From Wenzhouxiangella sp. (lineage in GTDB: Bacteria > Pseudomonadota > Gammaproteobacteria > Xanthomonadales > Wenzhouxiangellaceae), in assembly GCA_007694885.1 (NCBI GenBank), contig REEW01000050.1, positions 1 to 64,000 on the forward strand: a stretch of 64,000 bases of DNA, in the 5' to 3' direction. The translations under genes and the position numbers were made by a program. The notes beneath the pieces are model-generated. The model made no database searches, was not told where the DNA came from, and was given only the letters and a program-made list of their open reading frames with translations. This document shows positions 43,987-53,626 of this stretch, piece after piece (position 1 is the stretch's first letter; every line of letters starts with the position of its first letter).

Positions 43987-45672
43987 ATGACTGAAAAACC
44001 GTGGCTATCCGAGTATCCGGAAGGTGTGCCGGCCGAAATCGACCTGACGGAATTTTCCTCTATCGTCGATGTCATCGATCGAAGCTGTAAGGACTTTGCC
44101 GAAAACGTCGCCTACGTCAACTTCGGCAAGGAGCTGACCTACGCGGAAGTGGAGTCCTACAGCCGCGCCTTCGGTGCGCATCTCCAGGACCTGGGCCTGA
44201 AGCCCGGCGACCGGATTGCCATCATGATGCCGAACGTGCTCCAGTACCCGATTGCGGTGTTCGGCGCGCTGCGGGCCGGACTGGTCGTGGTCAACACCAA
44301 TCCGCTCTACACCGCGCGTGAACTGAAGCATCAGCTCAAGGACTCCGGCGCCCGCGCTATCGTGATCATGGAAAACTTCGCCAACGTCCTCGAGGCGGTG
44401 ATCGACGAAACCAAGGTAGAGCACGTCATGATCACCTCGATCGGCGAGATGATCGGTTTTCCCAAGGGCACGATCATGGATTTTGTCCTGCGCCGGATCA
44501 AGAAGATGGTGCCCAAGTACAATCTTGCCCAGGCGGTTCGGTTCAAGCAGGTGCTGACCGAGGGTAGCCGCAAGACCCTCAAGCCGGTCAAGCTGACCCA
44601 CGATGATCTTGCCTTCCTGCAGTACACCGGCGGCACCACCGGCGTATCCAAGGGGGCCATGCTGACCCACGGCAACATGGTGGCCAACATGCAACAGTCC
44701 TCGGCATGGCTGGGCAACAACATCGAGCCGGGCAAGGAAATCATCATCACCGCCCTGCCCCTTTATCACATCTTTGCCCTGACCGCGAACTGTTTCGTTT
44801 TCCTGAAGTTCGGCGGGCGCAACGTTCTGATCACCAATCCACGCGACATGGCCGGCTTCGTCAAGGAACTCGGCAAGGAGAAATTCACCGCGATCACCGG
44901 GGTCAATACCCTGTTCAACGGCCTGCTCAACACGCCGGGGTTCAGCGATCTTGATTTCTCCAATCTGCGCCTGACCCTTGGTGGCGGCATGGCCGTGCAG
45001 CGTGCCGTGGCAGAGCGCTGGAAGAAGGCAACGGGCGTGACCCTGATCGAGGCCTACGGGCTGACCGAAACCTCGCCTGCGGCCTGCATCAACCCGATGG
45101 ACATGGCTGACTACAACGGCGCGATCGGATTGCCCATTTCATCGACCGAATGCCGCGTCATCGACGAAGACGGCGAACCGGTCGGCGTCGATGAAACCGG
45201 CGAACTGTGCGTCAAGGGCCCGCAGGTCATGAAGGGCTACTGGAACCGTCCCGAAGAAACCAACAAGGTCTTGAACGAGGACGGATGGCTGAAGACCGGC
45301 GACATGGCCCGAATGGATGAAAAGGGTTATTTCTTTATTGTCGACCGCAAGAAGGACATGATCCTGGTCTCCGGCTTCAACGTGTATCCGAACGAGGTCG
45401 AGGACGTGGTCGCCGAGCATCCCAAGGTCCTCGAGGTGGGCGCCATCGGGGCTCCGGACGAGAAGTCCGGCGAAGTGGTGAAAGTGATCGTGGTGCGCAA
45501 GGACGACAGCCTCACGGTCAAGGAACTGCGGGATCACTGCCGCAATGAGCTGACCGGTTACAAGGTGCCCAAGTACGTCGAGTTTGTCGACGAATTGCCC
45601 AAGACCAATGTCGGCAAGATTCTGCGGCGTGAATTGCGCGATCAGTACGGTCAGCCGCGAAGTTCCGAATAG
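43987..45672 (+). CDS. fadD: Long-chain fatty acid-CoA ligase FadD
   Basis: The 561-residue enzyme activates fatty acids to acyl-CoA via acyl-AMP. Adenylate-forming motifs are clear: YTGGTTGVSKGAML (P-loop), AYGLTETSP, GWLKTGDMA and DRKKDMILVSGFNVYPNEVE, with the C-terminal catalytic lysine in PKTNVGKILRREL. It belongs to the same pathway as the beta-oxidation genes at the end of the window. It is divergent from the GCS2-CBS gene across 196 bases, where TAGAAT near 43970 may be a -10 element with a weak -35. Confidence 0.95.
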   Translation: MTEKPWLSEYPEGVPAEIDLTEFSSIVDVIDRSCKDFAENVAYVNFGKELTYAEVESYSRAFGAHLQDLGLKPGDRIAIMMPNVLQYPIAVFGALRAGLVVVNTNPLYTARELKHQLKDSGARAIVIMENFANVLEAVIDETKVEHVMITSIGEMIGFPKGTIMDFVLRRIKKMVPKYNLAQAVRFKQVLTEGSRKTLKPVKLTHDDLAFLQYTGGTTGVSKGAMLTHGNMVANMQQSSAWLGNNIEPGKEIIITALPLYHIFALTANCFVFLKFGGRNVLITNPRDMAGFVKELGKEKFTAITGVNTLFNGLLNTPGFSDLDFSNLRLTLGGGMAVQRAVAERWKKATGVTLIEAYGLTETSPAACINPMDMADYNGAIGLPISSTECRVIDEDGEPVGVDETGELCVKGPQVMKGYWNRPEETNKVLNEDGWLKTGDMARMDEKGYFFIVDRKKDMILVSGFNVYPNEVEDVVAEHPKVLEVGAIGAPDEKSGEVVKVIVVRKDDSLTVKELRDHCRNELTGYKVPKYVEFVDELPKTNVGKILRRELRDQYGQPRSSE

Positions 45673-45688
45673 CCCGGCCGGCCGTTTT

Positions 45689-46750
45689 TTAGCGGTCGAG
45701 CCGCTGATCCGGATCGGGGCTGTACTTCAGCCCCGAAACGCCAACGCCGATGAGGCGGATGGAAAAACCGCTTCGCCAGTCGGTCCAGCGCCTGAGCATG
45801 CCCCAGGCGGACTCGGCGATTCGTTCAGCCGAACGCGTATAGCCGCCCAGCGACTCACTGCGGGTAATGGTCGAAAAGCCGCTTGAGCGCAGCTTCAGGG
45901 TCACCGTGCGCGCAAACATCGAACGAGCGGCCAGTCCGTCGGCCACTCTGGCAGCCTGTTGCTCGATCAGCGGCCGCAGCGTCTGAAGGTCGTGCACGTT
46001 CTCCTGGAGCGTGTTTTCCTGGCTGATCGAGCGTCGGGTACGCCCCGGCTTGACCGGGCGTTCGTCAATCCCCCGCGCCCGTTCGGCCAGTTCCGCACCG
46101 TGGCGCCCGAACAGGCGGATCAACACATCCGGCGCGGTTTGACGCAACTGTCCCACGGTCAGAATTCCGGCGTCGTTCAAGCGTTCGGCACCCATCCGAC
46201 CGATCCCGGGGACCCGGCGGACCGGCAGCGGATCGAGAAAAGACCGCACCCGCTCGGACTCGACCAGGACCAGCCCGTCCGGCTTGTCGTAGTCGGAAGC
46301 CAGCTTGGCCAGCAGCTTGTTGCCGGCCATGCCTACCGACGCGGTCAAACCGGTGCGCTGAGCGATGCTGTCCTTGAGTTGCCGCCCGATGGCGAGCAGT
46401 TGGGCCGGGGTTTCGGCCAGATCCGATACGTCCAGGTAGGCCTCGTCCAGGCTCAGCCCTTCGACCCGGTCGGTCAGATCATGGAAGATGGCGAAAATTT
46501 CTGCCGAGATCTCACGGTAGCGTTCGAAGCGGGCCGGAAGAAAAACGCCGTCAGGACAGAGCTTGCGCGCGCGCGCCGCCGGCATGGCCGATCGCACTCC
46601 GTACTGGCGTGCTTCGTAGCTTGCCGCCGCCACCACGCCCCGGGCCGAGCGGCCGCCGACCATGACCGGTCGCCCGCGCAGGGCCGGCTGATCGCGTTGC
46701 TCGACGCTTGCGTAGAAAGCATCCATGTCGACGTGAATGACAGCGCCCAT
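45689..46750 (-). CDS. dinB: DNA polymerase IV (Y family)
   Basis: The 353-residue translesion polymerase has the catalytic acidic motifs VDMDAFYASVE near the N-terminus and LSLDEAYLD, with the YEARQYGVRSAMP, VGMAGNKLLAKLASDYDKP and VPGIGRMGAERL (helix-hairpin-helix) segments and a little-finger domain. The beta-clamp-binding tail is short. No clear SOS box was found in the short gap to pilZ. It converges on fadD with 16 bases between stops. Confidence 0.95.
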   Translation of the reverse strand: MGAVIHVDMDAFYASVEQRDQPALRGRPVMVGGRSARGVVAAASYEARQYGVRSAMPAARARKLCPDGVFLPARFERYREISAEIFAIFHDLTDRVEGLSLDEAYLDVSDLAETPAQLLAIGRQLKDSIAQRTGLTASVGMAGNKLLAKLASDYDKPDGLVLVESERVRSFLDPLPVRRVPGIGRMGAERLNDAGILTVGQLRQTAPDVLIRLFGRHGAELAERARGIDERPVKPGRTRRSISQENTLQENVHDLQTLRPLIEQQAARVADGLAARSMFARTVTLKLRSSGFSTITRSESLGGYTRSAERIAESAWGMLRRWTDWRSGFSIRLIGVGVSGLKYSPDPDQRLDR

Positions 46751-46819
46751 GATGCCGGATTATCGCCGGTCGACCGTGTTGAAGCGTTTTTGTGCGTGCT
46801 GGAAGGTGGTTGAGCCCGG

Positions 46820-47158
46820 CTAAATCGTGCGCGTCGGCTTTTCGCTTTCAAGCATGCCGGCGAGCAGGGAAACAATCGTGGTCTGCGCCTGTTGTCCTTC
46901 GGCGCTATCGGCGAACTGAATCCCGACACCGCTGTGGATTCCGCGCTGACTGCCCGCCGGCGTGATCCAGGCGACCCGCCCGGGGATGGCGATCCGCTCG
47001 TCTCCCATCAGGCTCAGAAGAATCAGCACTTCATCGCCCAGGGAAAAACTTTTGCGCGTAGGAACGAACAGGCCGCCGTTCATCAAAAATGGCATGTAGG
47101 CCGCGTACAGCTCCTGCTTGTTCTCGATGTTATAGGACAAGATGCCTTTTTGCGCCAT
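46820..47158 (-). CDS. pilZ: Type IV pilus biogenesis PilZ-domain protein
   Basis: The 112-residue protein matches the small PilZ encoded after holB, with MNGGLFVPTRKSFSLGDEV and GVGIQFAD. It lacks the N-terminal RxxxR motif needed to bind cyclic-di-GMP and has only a partial D/NxSxxG (NGGLFV), so, like Pseudomonas and Xanthomonas PilZ, it probably works through partners such as FimX and PilB. ATG at 47158 has AGAGG upstream. It closes the fab-to-holB operon. Confidence 0.9.
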   Translation of the reverse strand: MAQKGILSYNIENKQELYAAYMPFLMNGGLFVPTRKSFSLGDEVLILLSLMGDERIAIPGRVAWITPAGSQRGIHSGVGIQFADSAEGQQAQTTIVSLLAGMLESEKPTRTI

Positions 47159-47163
47159 GGGAG

Positions 47164-48123
47164 TTACCTCTCGCCCTGGAAGCTCGCTACCCATTCTAGC
47201 AGCCATTTACCCAACAGCAGGTCGGCGCGAACAGTGGTTTGGACCAGCTGCCGCCCCTCCAGTGCCTGCTGCCACAACCGGGCGAGCGTTTCGGGGCTCA
47301 CCGACGCGGGCAAGGGACAGCGCTGTGACCGGGGACAGACCCCCATCATCTGCCCTGTCCACTGATGCACCCAGTGGGCGATCCAGCCCCAGGATCGAGC
47401 CGGATGCGCAGCCCATTCCTCGGCAATGGCCGCAGCCACCGGACGAGCCTGGGCCAGCTTCAGCAGGGTGTCACGAATCTCCAGCCCGACAGCCAGTCCG
47501 TCGTCGCGCAACAGCTCCAGGGCTCGAACCGGCGCACCGCCGGCTGCGGTCAAGGCCACGGTCAGCTGTTGTTCGGTCTGATCGGGGCATTCCTTGCTCA
47601 GCCAGGCCATCGCCGTGTCGGGGGATGGCGGCTGAACGCAGATCTGCTGGCAGCGACTGCGAATGGTGGCCGGCAGGCGTTCCGGCTGATGGCTGACCAG
47701 AACCAGCCAGGTTCCCGGGGACGGCTCCTCCAGGGTTTTCAGCAGTGCGTTGGCTGCATTTCGATTCATTGCTTCGGCCGGCTCGATCCAGCCGACCCGC
47801 CGCCTGCCGATGGCGGGCGTGAGCTGCAATCCCCGACACAGATCGCGAACGGCATCGACCGGAATCTGCTGCCTGTCTTCGGGAATGGCCGCCGTGAACA
47901 AATCCGGATGCGTTCCCGACTTGAGCAAGGTACAGGATCGACAGGTTCCGCACGGCGCCCGTCCATCGCTGTCTAGACAAAGAACGCGCGCCACAAGCCA
48001 GCGGGCCAGTTCGATCTTGCCCAGACCCGAAGGGCCGTGAATCAGCGGAGCATGTCCCAGGCGTTCACTGTCCAGTGCCAGGCCCAGCGCCTCGGCCGGT
48101 GCCGTCAACCACGGCAGCCTCAT
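47164..48123 (-). CDS. holB: DNA polymerase III subunit delta'
   Basis: The 319-residue clamp-loader subunit has an N-terminal AAA+ fold with GPSGLGKIELAR, the zinc module CGTCRSC, EDRQQIPVDAVRDL, EPAEAMNRNAANALLKTLEEP and the SRC motif (RSRCQQI). It helps load the beta clamp on DNA. The start overlaps the end of tmk by four bases, and pilZ begins five bases after its stop. Same order as in other gammaproteobacteria. Confidence 0.95.
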   Translation of the reverse strand: MRLPWLTAPAEALGLALDSERLGHAPLIHGPSGLGKIELARWLVARVLCLDSDGRAPCGTCRSCTLLKSGTHPDLFTAAIPEDRQQIPVDAVRDLCRGLQLTPAIGRRRVGWIEPAEAMNRNAANALLKTLEEPSPGTWLVLVSHQPERLPATIRSRCQQICVQPPSPDTAMAWLSKECPDQTEQQLTVALTAAGGAPVRALELLRDDGLAVGLEIRDTLLKLAQARPVAAAIAEEWAAHPARSWGWIAHWVHQWTGQMMGVCPRSQRCPLPASVSPETLARLWQQALEGRQLVQTTVRADLLLGKWLLEWVASFQGER

Positions 48124-48746
48124 GCCAGCCGCTCGCTCAAAACGTTCTCGATCCTTCCACGGACCCGGTCCAGCGATTCCCCGGCATCGATAACCACGAT
48201 CCGCTCCGGCTCCAGCCTGGCCTGGGTCAGATAAGCGGCTCGTACCCGCTCGAGAAAATCACCGCGCGACTGTTCGAAGCGATCGGCATTGCCGCCGCGC
48301 TCGGCAACCCGGCCCATGCCCACCGCCACAGGCACGTCCAGCAGCAAGGTCAGATCCGGCTTGAGATCGGGGTGGACCAGGCCGGCGAGTCGATTGACGA
48401 CCTGAATCCCCAGGCGCCGCCCGCCCCCCTGGTAGGCCCGGCTGGCATCGGTGAAGCGATCGCACAAGACATCCTTGCCGGCAGCCAGGGCCGGGCGAAC
48501 GATACGGGCAAGATTTTCGGCGCGAGCGGCGAACATCAGCAGCAACTCGGTCATTGGTTCGAGTTCGCCGGTCGCCGGGTCCAGCAGCAGCTCGCGGACT
48601 TTTTCGGCGGCGGGCGTGCCGCCGGGCTCGCGGGTCCGGATCACGCTCCGGCCCTGCTCCTGCAGCCAGCGTTCGACCAGCGCGGCGGCGGTCGTCTTGC
48701 CCGCGCCCTCGCCGCCCTCCAGGGTAATGAACCGGCCTCGGTTCAT
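48120..48746 (-). CDS. tmk: Thymidylate kinase
   Basis: The 208-residue kinase makes dTDP from dTMP. It has the P-loop LEGGEGAGKTT, the DRF motif in LCDRFTDASRAYQGGGR, and the LID region with GGNADRFEQ. Length is normal. It overlaps mltG upstream (four bases) and holB downstream (four bases), so translation of this part of the operon is tightly coupled. Confidence 0.97.
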   Translation of the reverse strand: MNRGRFITLEGGEGAGKTTAAALVERWLQEQGRSVIRTREPGGTPAAEKVRELLLDPATGELEPMTELLLMFAARAENLARIVRPALAAGKDVLCDRFTDASRAYQGGGRRLGIQVVNRLAGLVHPDLKPDLTLLLDVPVAVGMGRVAERGGNADRFEQSRGDFLERVRAAYLTQARLEPERIVVIDAGESLDRVRGRIENVLSERLA

Positions 48747-49741
48747 CGCCGCCCCCGGATGTAGCGGTTGACTGCAGCATTGTGCTCTTCAAGGGTGTCG
48801 GAAAACTGGTGGGTTCCGTCTCCCCGGGCAACGAAATACAGGGTAGTTCCTGCCGCCGGATTGGCGGCCGCATGCAGGCTGCTCCGCCCGGGCAAGGCAA
48901 TGGGGGTGGGCGGCAAGCCGTGACGGGTATAGGTGTTCCAGGGGTGGTCGGTGCGCAGGTGCACGCGCCGAAGCCGGCCCTGAAAGTCATCGCCCAGACC
49001 GTAGATCACGGTGGGATCGGTTTGCAAACGCATCCCGATCTCAAGGCGGCGGACAAAGACGCCGGCCACCTGCGCTCGCTCTCCGTCCTGGCCGGTCTCG
49101 CGCTCGATGATCGAGGCCAGCACAAGCAGATCGTCCTTGCTGTCGATGGGAAGGTCGGGCCGGCGCGTCGCCCAGATGGACTCGAGTGCTGAATCCATCG
49201 CCTGGTAGGCGCGCTCCAGAACTTCCAGATCGGTATCCCCGCGTTTGAAAAAGTAGGTTTCGGGCAGAAACCTGCCCTCGCCAAAACAGTCGCCACAGCC
49301 GAGCCTGGTCATCAACTCATTCTCCGACAGCCCGCGGGCCAGCGGGCGCAGGCGCGGATCGCCGGCCAGTTCCGCGCGCAAGCGGGCCAGGGTCCAGCCT
49401 TCGACGATGGTCAGCCGATGCTGTCTGGTCTGCCCTCGTTGCAGTCTTTCGAGCAGCTGGGGAACGGTCATGCCGGCCGGTATTGCATATTCGCCGGCCT
49501 TCAGGTCGGCGCCGTGCAGGCGACCGACGACCCGCCATTGCCAGCCCTGGCTGGCCAGTCCCAGCCGTTCCAGATCGCGCACCAGCGATGAAAAACTGGT
49601 CCCCGGCGCCATCCACAGGATCAACTCACCGTCAGGGTTGATGGTTGCGGTCTGGAACCGGGACCAGTCTCGCCAGGCCAGTGCCGCGAAAAGACCGGCA
49701 AGCGTCAGCAGGCTCAGGAAAATCAAAACAACAAGGCGCAT
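48743..49741 (-). CDS. mltG: Endolytic murein transglycosylase MltG
   Basis: The 332-residue protein has one N-terminal transmembrane helix (about 3-22) and a periplasmic YceG domain. Motifs include FLPETYFFKRGD, the catalytic glutamate in ASIIERETG, RLQTDPTVIYG, NTYTRHGLPPTPI and the C-terminal FSDTLEEHNAAVNRY. It cuts nascent glycan strands and sets their length. It follows pabC directly (its start codon adjoins the pabC stop) and overlaps tmk by four bases. Confidence 0.95.
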   Translation of the reverse strand: MRLVVLIFLSLLTLAGLFAALAWRDWSRFQTATINPDGELILWMAPGTSFSSLVRDLERLGLASQGWQWRVVGRLHGADLKAGEYAIPAGMTVPQLLERLQRGQTRQHRLTIVEGWTLARLRAELAGDPRLRPLARGLSENELMTRLGCGDCFGEGRFLPETYFFKRGDTDLEVLERAYQAMDSALESIWATRRPDLPIDSKDDLLVLASIIERETGQDGERAQVAGVFVRRLEIGMRLQTDPTVIYGLGDDFQGRLRRVHLRTDHPWNTYTRHGLPPTPIALPGRSSLHAAANPAAGTTLYFVARGDGTHQFSDTLEEHNAAVNRYIRGRR

Positions 49742-50542
49742 TCAGATCAGCTGTTCATTCCACAAAGACTGCAGATGGCGACAAGTCGGGCCCGGACGGA
49801 AGCGGTACTGCTCGATGGCGATCGCCGGCCGGACCCCGGACACCGAGTTTATCACCAGCACCTCGCTGCACCGGGCCAGATCCTCGCCGGCCACGGGCCG
49901 CAGGCGCAGGTCAAGACCCGGCTGATCGATCAGCCAGCCCAGGCCCACGCCGGACACGACCGGGCGCGGATGGGTCATGAGCTGATCGTCCACGACCAGG
50001 AGAATATTGCTGCTGATCGCTTCCACGATAGAGCCGGCCTGGTCCAGAAGCACGGCCTCGTCATGACCCGAGCGCGCACATTCACGGGCAGCCATGACCT
50101 GGACCAGGCGGTTGCCGTGCTTGAGCCCTTCTCCGACCGGCCCGGATTCGAGCCGGCTTTTGCTGATCGTCAAGCGCAGGCCGGCGCTCCGTTGCCGATC
50201 GATCTCGCCCGGCCAGTCGCGGCACTGGATGACTCTTCGTTCCGGCGCGTCCGGCGCAGGCCAGTAGCCGCGACCGCCGCTGCCGCCAGTGATCGTGATC
50301 CGGGCGATTGCCGGGCCGCTCTCGGGGAGGACTTTTCTGCACTCGGCCAGCAACTGTTCGGGCCGCGGCGGCTGGAAGCCCAGGGATCGGCAGCCCAGGT
50401 CCAGGCGGGCCATGTGGCGCGACCACAGCGGGGCCTGCCGATCGCGAAAGGCAACGGTTTCGAACAGCGACTCGCCGTACAGGAACGCCCGGTCATCGAC
50501 CGGCACCACGGTACCGGGCTGACCATCCACCAGGGTCCTCAT
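49742..50542 (-). CDS. pabC: Aminodeoxychorismate lyase
   Basis: The 266-residue PLP enzyme releases pyruvate from 4-amino-4-deoxychorismate to give p-aminobenzoate for folate. It is a fold-type IV aminotransferase-like protein with DRAFLYGESLFET, the PLP-binding lysine in GLKHGNRLVQVM, and the EAISSNIL stretch near the cofactor phosphate. The ATG at 50542 overlaps the pabB stop (ATGA). It precedes mltG, as in the E. coli fab operon. Confidence 0.93.
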   Translation of the reverse strand: MRTLVDGQPGTVVPVDDRAFLYGESLFETVAFRDRQAPLWSRHMARLDLGCRSLGFQPPRPEQLLAECRKVLPESGPAIARITITGGSGGRGYWPAPDAPERRVIQCRDWPGEIDRQRSAGLRLTISKSRLESGPVGEGLKHGNRLVQVMAARECARSGHDEAVLLDQAGSIVEAISSNILLVVDDQLMTHPRPVVSGVGLGWLIDQPGLDLRLRPVAGEDLARCSEVLVINSVSGVRPAIAIEQYRFRPGPTCRHLQSLWNEQLI

Positions 50543-51879
50543 GCCGCGCCCAGGGCCTTGAGCAAGCCCCTGGCCTTGGCCTCGGTTTCGGCCAGCTCGG
50601 CGGCGGGGTCGGAGTCGGCCACGATGCCGGCACCGGTGCGGAAACTCAGGCTGTGCGCGCCGACGACCATGGAGCGGATCAAGATGTTGAAGTCCATCGA
50701 TCCGTCGAGGCCGATATAGCCCATGGACCCGGTGTAAAAACCGCGCCCGGCCCGTTCCAGTTCGGCGATGATTTCCATACAGCGAACCTTGGGGCAACCG
50801 GTGATGGTTCCACCCGGGAAGACCGCGCTGATCGTGTCGGCAGCGCTTGTTCCCGGGCGCAGCCGGCCGGTTACGTTGGAAACGATGTGGTGGACGTGGG
50901 CATAGCTCTCCACGACCATCAGCTCGTCCACCTCGACCGTACCGCTGACGCACACCCGACCCAGATCGTTGCGCTCCAGGTCGATCAGCATGATGTGCTC
51001 TGCCCGTTCCTTCGGATGGGCGATCAGTTCACTGGACAAGCCAAGATCCTCTTCCGGACTGCTGCCCCGGGGGCGCGTACCGGCGATCGGCCGGGTCTGG
51101 ACTCGATCACCGATCACCGACACCAGCCGCTCCGGCGACGAGCTGACCACGGTCCCGCCCGGCAACCGTGCCAGACCGGCAAACGGGGCCGGATTGCTTG
51201 CCGCCAGGGCACGATACACATCGCTCGGATCAATCTCCTCGGTGCTTTGCGCATGCCAGCCCCGCGACAGATTGACCTGGAAAACGTCGCCGTCCAGGAT
51301 CCAGTCACGAATGCGGGCAACACCCCGCATGAACGTCTCTCCGGGGTCGACCTGCAGGGCAAGCCGGATCGGCGCCGGCGCAGCCGGGGTGGTATCGCCG
51401 AGCAGATCGCCAGGCAACTCGTCGGCGATCCGCTCCAGCCAGGACGGCGTTTCGGCCGCCAGCCAGGCTTGCCCTTCGAGGTGGTCCACGAGGACAGCGC
51501 CGGGGCAGCGCGCGGCATAGGCCATCGGCAGACCGTCTTCGGCCGCAGGCAAATCGAGGCTCGGTTCGATTTCGGCTGCCAGCTCATAGGCCAGATACAC
51601 GAACCAGCCGCCGAAAAAAGGCAGATCGGGCAGCCCGGCCGGGCGGATTCCGCCGGCCGGCATGGCCCGGCGCAGACCATCGAGAAACCCGGCCGGGCTG
51701 TCGGCCCCAGCGGAGCGGGTGATGACCCGGCCGCTCTGGCGCATCAGCAGACTCCAGCGCCCCAGCGACCCGGCACCTGCTTCGCTGGCCAACAGGTAGG
51801 GCCACGCAGCCGGGGCGTGTCGATGAAGTTTCAGCAGATTGGGCAGGCCGGGCAGCCTGCGGGCGCAAAATTCGTTCAT
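50539..51879 (-). CDS. pabB: Aminodeoxychorismate synthase component I
   Basis: The 446-residue enzyme converts chorismate and ammonia to aminodeoxychorismate. Chorismate-binding motifs include PIAGTRPRG, LIDLERNDLGRV, VFPGGTITGCPKVRC (the catalytic lysine) and GMGYIGLDG-like SMGYIGLDGSMDFN. It normally lies elsewhere; here it sits between fabF and pabC, giving both p-aminobenzoate enzymes in one operon, translationally coupled. The glutaminase partner (PabA) is not in the window. Confidence 0.94.
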   Translation of the reverse strand: MNEFCARRLPGLPNLLKLHRHAPAAWPYLLASEAGAGSLGRWSLLMRQSGRVITRSAGADSPAGFLDGLRRAMPAGGIRPAGLPDLPFFGGWFVYLAYELAAEIEPSLDLPAAEDGLPMAYAARCPGAVLVDHLEGQAWLAAETPSWLERIADELPGDLLGDTTPAAPAPIRLALQVDPGETFMRGVARIRDWILDGDVFQVNLSRGWHAQSTEEIDPSDVYRALAASNPAPFAGLARLPGGTVVSSSPERLVSVIGDRVQTRPIAGTRPRGSSPEEDLGLSSELIAHPKERAEHIMLIDLERNDLGRVCVSGTVEVDELMVVESYAHVHHIVSNVTGRLRPGTSAADTISAVFPGGTITGCPKVRCMEIIAELERAGRGFYTGSMGYIGLDGSMDFNILIRSMVVGAHSLSFRTGAGIVADSDPAAELAETEAKARGLLKALGAA

Positions 51880-51903
51880 GCGGCCGGCCTGAACCGGTTC
51901 CGG

Positions 51904-53160
51904 TCAGGTCTGATGCGGATATCGACGCAGCAGCAGCGATCCGTTGGTGCCGCCGAAGCCGAAGGAATTGCTCAACGCGCACTGGACCGAGACTTCACGA
52001 GCGCTGCCCGGCACCAGGTCGATGCCCTGGCAACCCGGGTCAGGTTCGTCGAGGTTGATGGTCGGCGGAATGACTTGCTCGTGCAATGCCAGCAGGGTGA
52101 AAATGGCCTCGACGCCGCCGGCGGCGCCGAGCAGATGGCCGGTCATGGACTTCGTCGAGCTCATCATCAGCTGGCCGGCGTGATCGCCGAACAGGCTTTT
52201 GACCGCATCGCATTCGGCCCGGTCGCCGACCATGGTGGAGGTGCCGTGCGCGTTGATGTAGTCGACCTGGTCCGGATTGACGCCCGCATCGGCCAGGGCG
52301 TTGGCCATGCAGCGAGCGGCGCCTTCCCCGCCTTCCGGGGGGGAAGTGATGTGGTGGGCATCGCCGGACATGCCGAATCCGGCCACTTCGCCGTAAATCC
52401 TCGCGCCCCGGCTGCGCGCCCGCTCGAGTTCTTCGAGCACGATCACACCGGCGCCGTTGCTCAATACGAAGCCATCGCGGTCACGATCCCAGGGCCGCGA
52501 GGCACGCTCGGGCTCATCGTTGCGGGTCGACAGCGCCCGGGCAGCGGTGAAGCCCCCGTAGGCGGTCGGCGTCGTACCGTACTCTGCGCCGCCGGCAACC
52601 ATGACGTCGGCATCGCCATAGGCAATCAGGCGAGCCGCCTCCCCGATGTTGTGGGTGGCCGTGGTGCAGGCCGTGACGATGCTCAGGTTGGGACCCTTGA
52701 AACCGTAACGGATGGAAATGTTGCCGGCGATCATGTTGATGATGCAGCCCGGCACGAAAAAAGGCGAGATCTTGCGCGGTCCGCCATCGACAAAGGTCTG
52801 GTAGGTCTGTTCGATGGTGGCAATGCCGCCGATCCCGGAGCCGATGGCCAGTCCGTATCGATCCGGCTGGTCGGGCTCGGCACTCAGACCCGCGTCCTCG
52901 ATGGCCTGGATGGAAGCGGCCATGCCGTAGTGGATAAACCGGTCGGACTTGCGTGCTTCCTTGGCGCTGAGGTAGCGAGAGACATCGAAATCCTTGATTT
53001 CTCCCGCAATTTTCGCCGCAAACGGGGCCGCATCGAAGGCTCTCAGTTGATCGATGCCGCTGCGGCCGGCCTTGATGGCGGCCCAGGCATCGGCAACGTC
53101 GTTCCCGACCGGGGCAACGCACCCCAGGCCCGTGACAACGACTCGACGATCACCACGCAT
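51904..53160 (-). CDS. fabF: 3-oxoacyl-[ACP] synthase II
   Basis: The 418-residue condensing enzyme elongates acyl-ACP with malonyl-ACP in fatty-acid synthesis. The catalytic triad is visible: Cys165 in [12 protein letters not shown], His in [12 protein letters not shown] and His in [13 protein letters not shown]. The C-terminal [12 protein letters not shown] loop is typical. It follows acpP by 62 bases and precedes pabB by 24 bases. Confidence 0.96.
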   Translation of the reverse strand: MRGDRRVVVTGLGCVAPVGNDVADAWAAIKAGRSGIDQLRAFDAAPFAAKIAGEIKDFDVSRYLSAKEARKSDRFIHYGMAASIQAIEDAGLSAEPDQPDRYGLAIGSGIGGIATIEQTYQTFVDGGPRKISPFFVPGCIINMIAGNISIRYGFKGPNLSIVTACTTATHNIGEAARLIAYGDADVMVAGGAEYGTTPTAYGGFTAARALSTRNDEPERASRPWDRDRDGFVLSNGAGVIVLEELERARSRGARIYGEVAGFGMSGDAHHITSPPEGGEGAARCMANALADAGVNPDQVDYINAHGTSTMVGDRAECDAVKSLFGDHAGQLMMSSTKSMTGHLLGAAGGVEAIFTLLALHEQVIPPTINLDEPDPGCQGIDLVPGSAREVSVQCALSNSFGFGGTNGSLLLRRYPHQT

Positions 53161-53222
53161 CTTGCCGCGCCCTCATTCTCAATCGCCTCAAACGCATCAT
53201 GGCCTTTGCGCCCGTCGATAAG

Positions 53223-53462
53223 CTACTTGTCGACGTTGTTGGTGATGTAGTCGATGGCCTGTTGGACGCTGGTGATCTTCTCGGCTTCTTCGTCCGGAAT
53301 TTCGCACTCGAACTCTTCCTCAAGAGCCATAACCAGCTCCACGGTGTCGAGCGAGTCGGCTCCGAGATCGTCCACGAACGATGCGCTCGGCGTGACTTCC
53401 TCTTCTTTCACACCCAGCTGTTCGATCACGATTTTTTTCACCCGATCTTCGATACTGCTCAT
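53223..53462 (-). CDS. acpP: Acyl carrier protein
   Basis: The 79-residue, very acidic protein carries growing acyl chains on a phosphopantetheine attached to Ser37 in the DSLD motif ([12 protein letters not shown]). ATG at 53462 has AGAGGA nine bases upstream and gives the standard length; the longer frame is not coding. It follows fabG after a 164-base gap, the largest in the operon, which probably holds a separate acpP promoter, though I see no clear one. Confidence 0.97.
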   Translation of the reverse strand: MSSIEDRVKKIVIEQLGVKEEEVTPSASFVDDLGADSLDTVELVMALEEEFECEIPDEEAEKITSVQQAIDYITNNVDK

Positions 53463-53626
53463 GATTGCTTGTCCTCTGAAAAACAATGATCCACGGCGGG
53501 TCCAGCGATTGTTTGCATGCGTCCTGAATTCCGCCACTCAAGGTTGATTTGACGACCCCGCGGGACACAGCCCCACCGTTGCCGGTTGTTGTTATGCACT
53601 TTTCCACCTGCCATCCGACCACATCC

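Noticed and set aside
45676..45691. GC-rich palindrome followed by six T residues after fadD
   Set aside because: CGGCCGGCCG has no loop and can form only a weak hairpin, so it is not a convincing terminator.
50308..53250. 980-codon plus-strand open frame opposite pabC, pabB and fabF
   Set aside because: It crosses three real antisense genes and shows no protein motifs; chance openness in GC-rich DNA.
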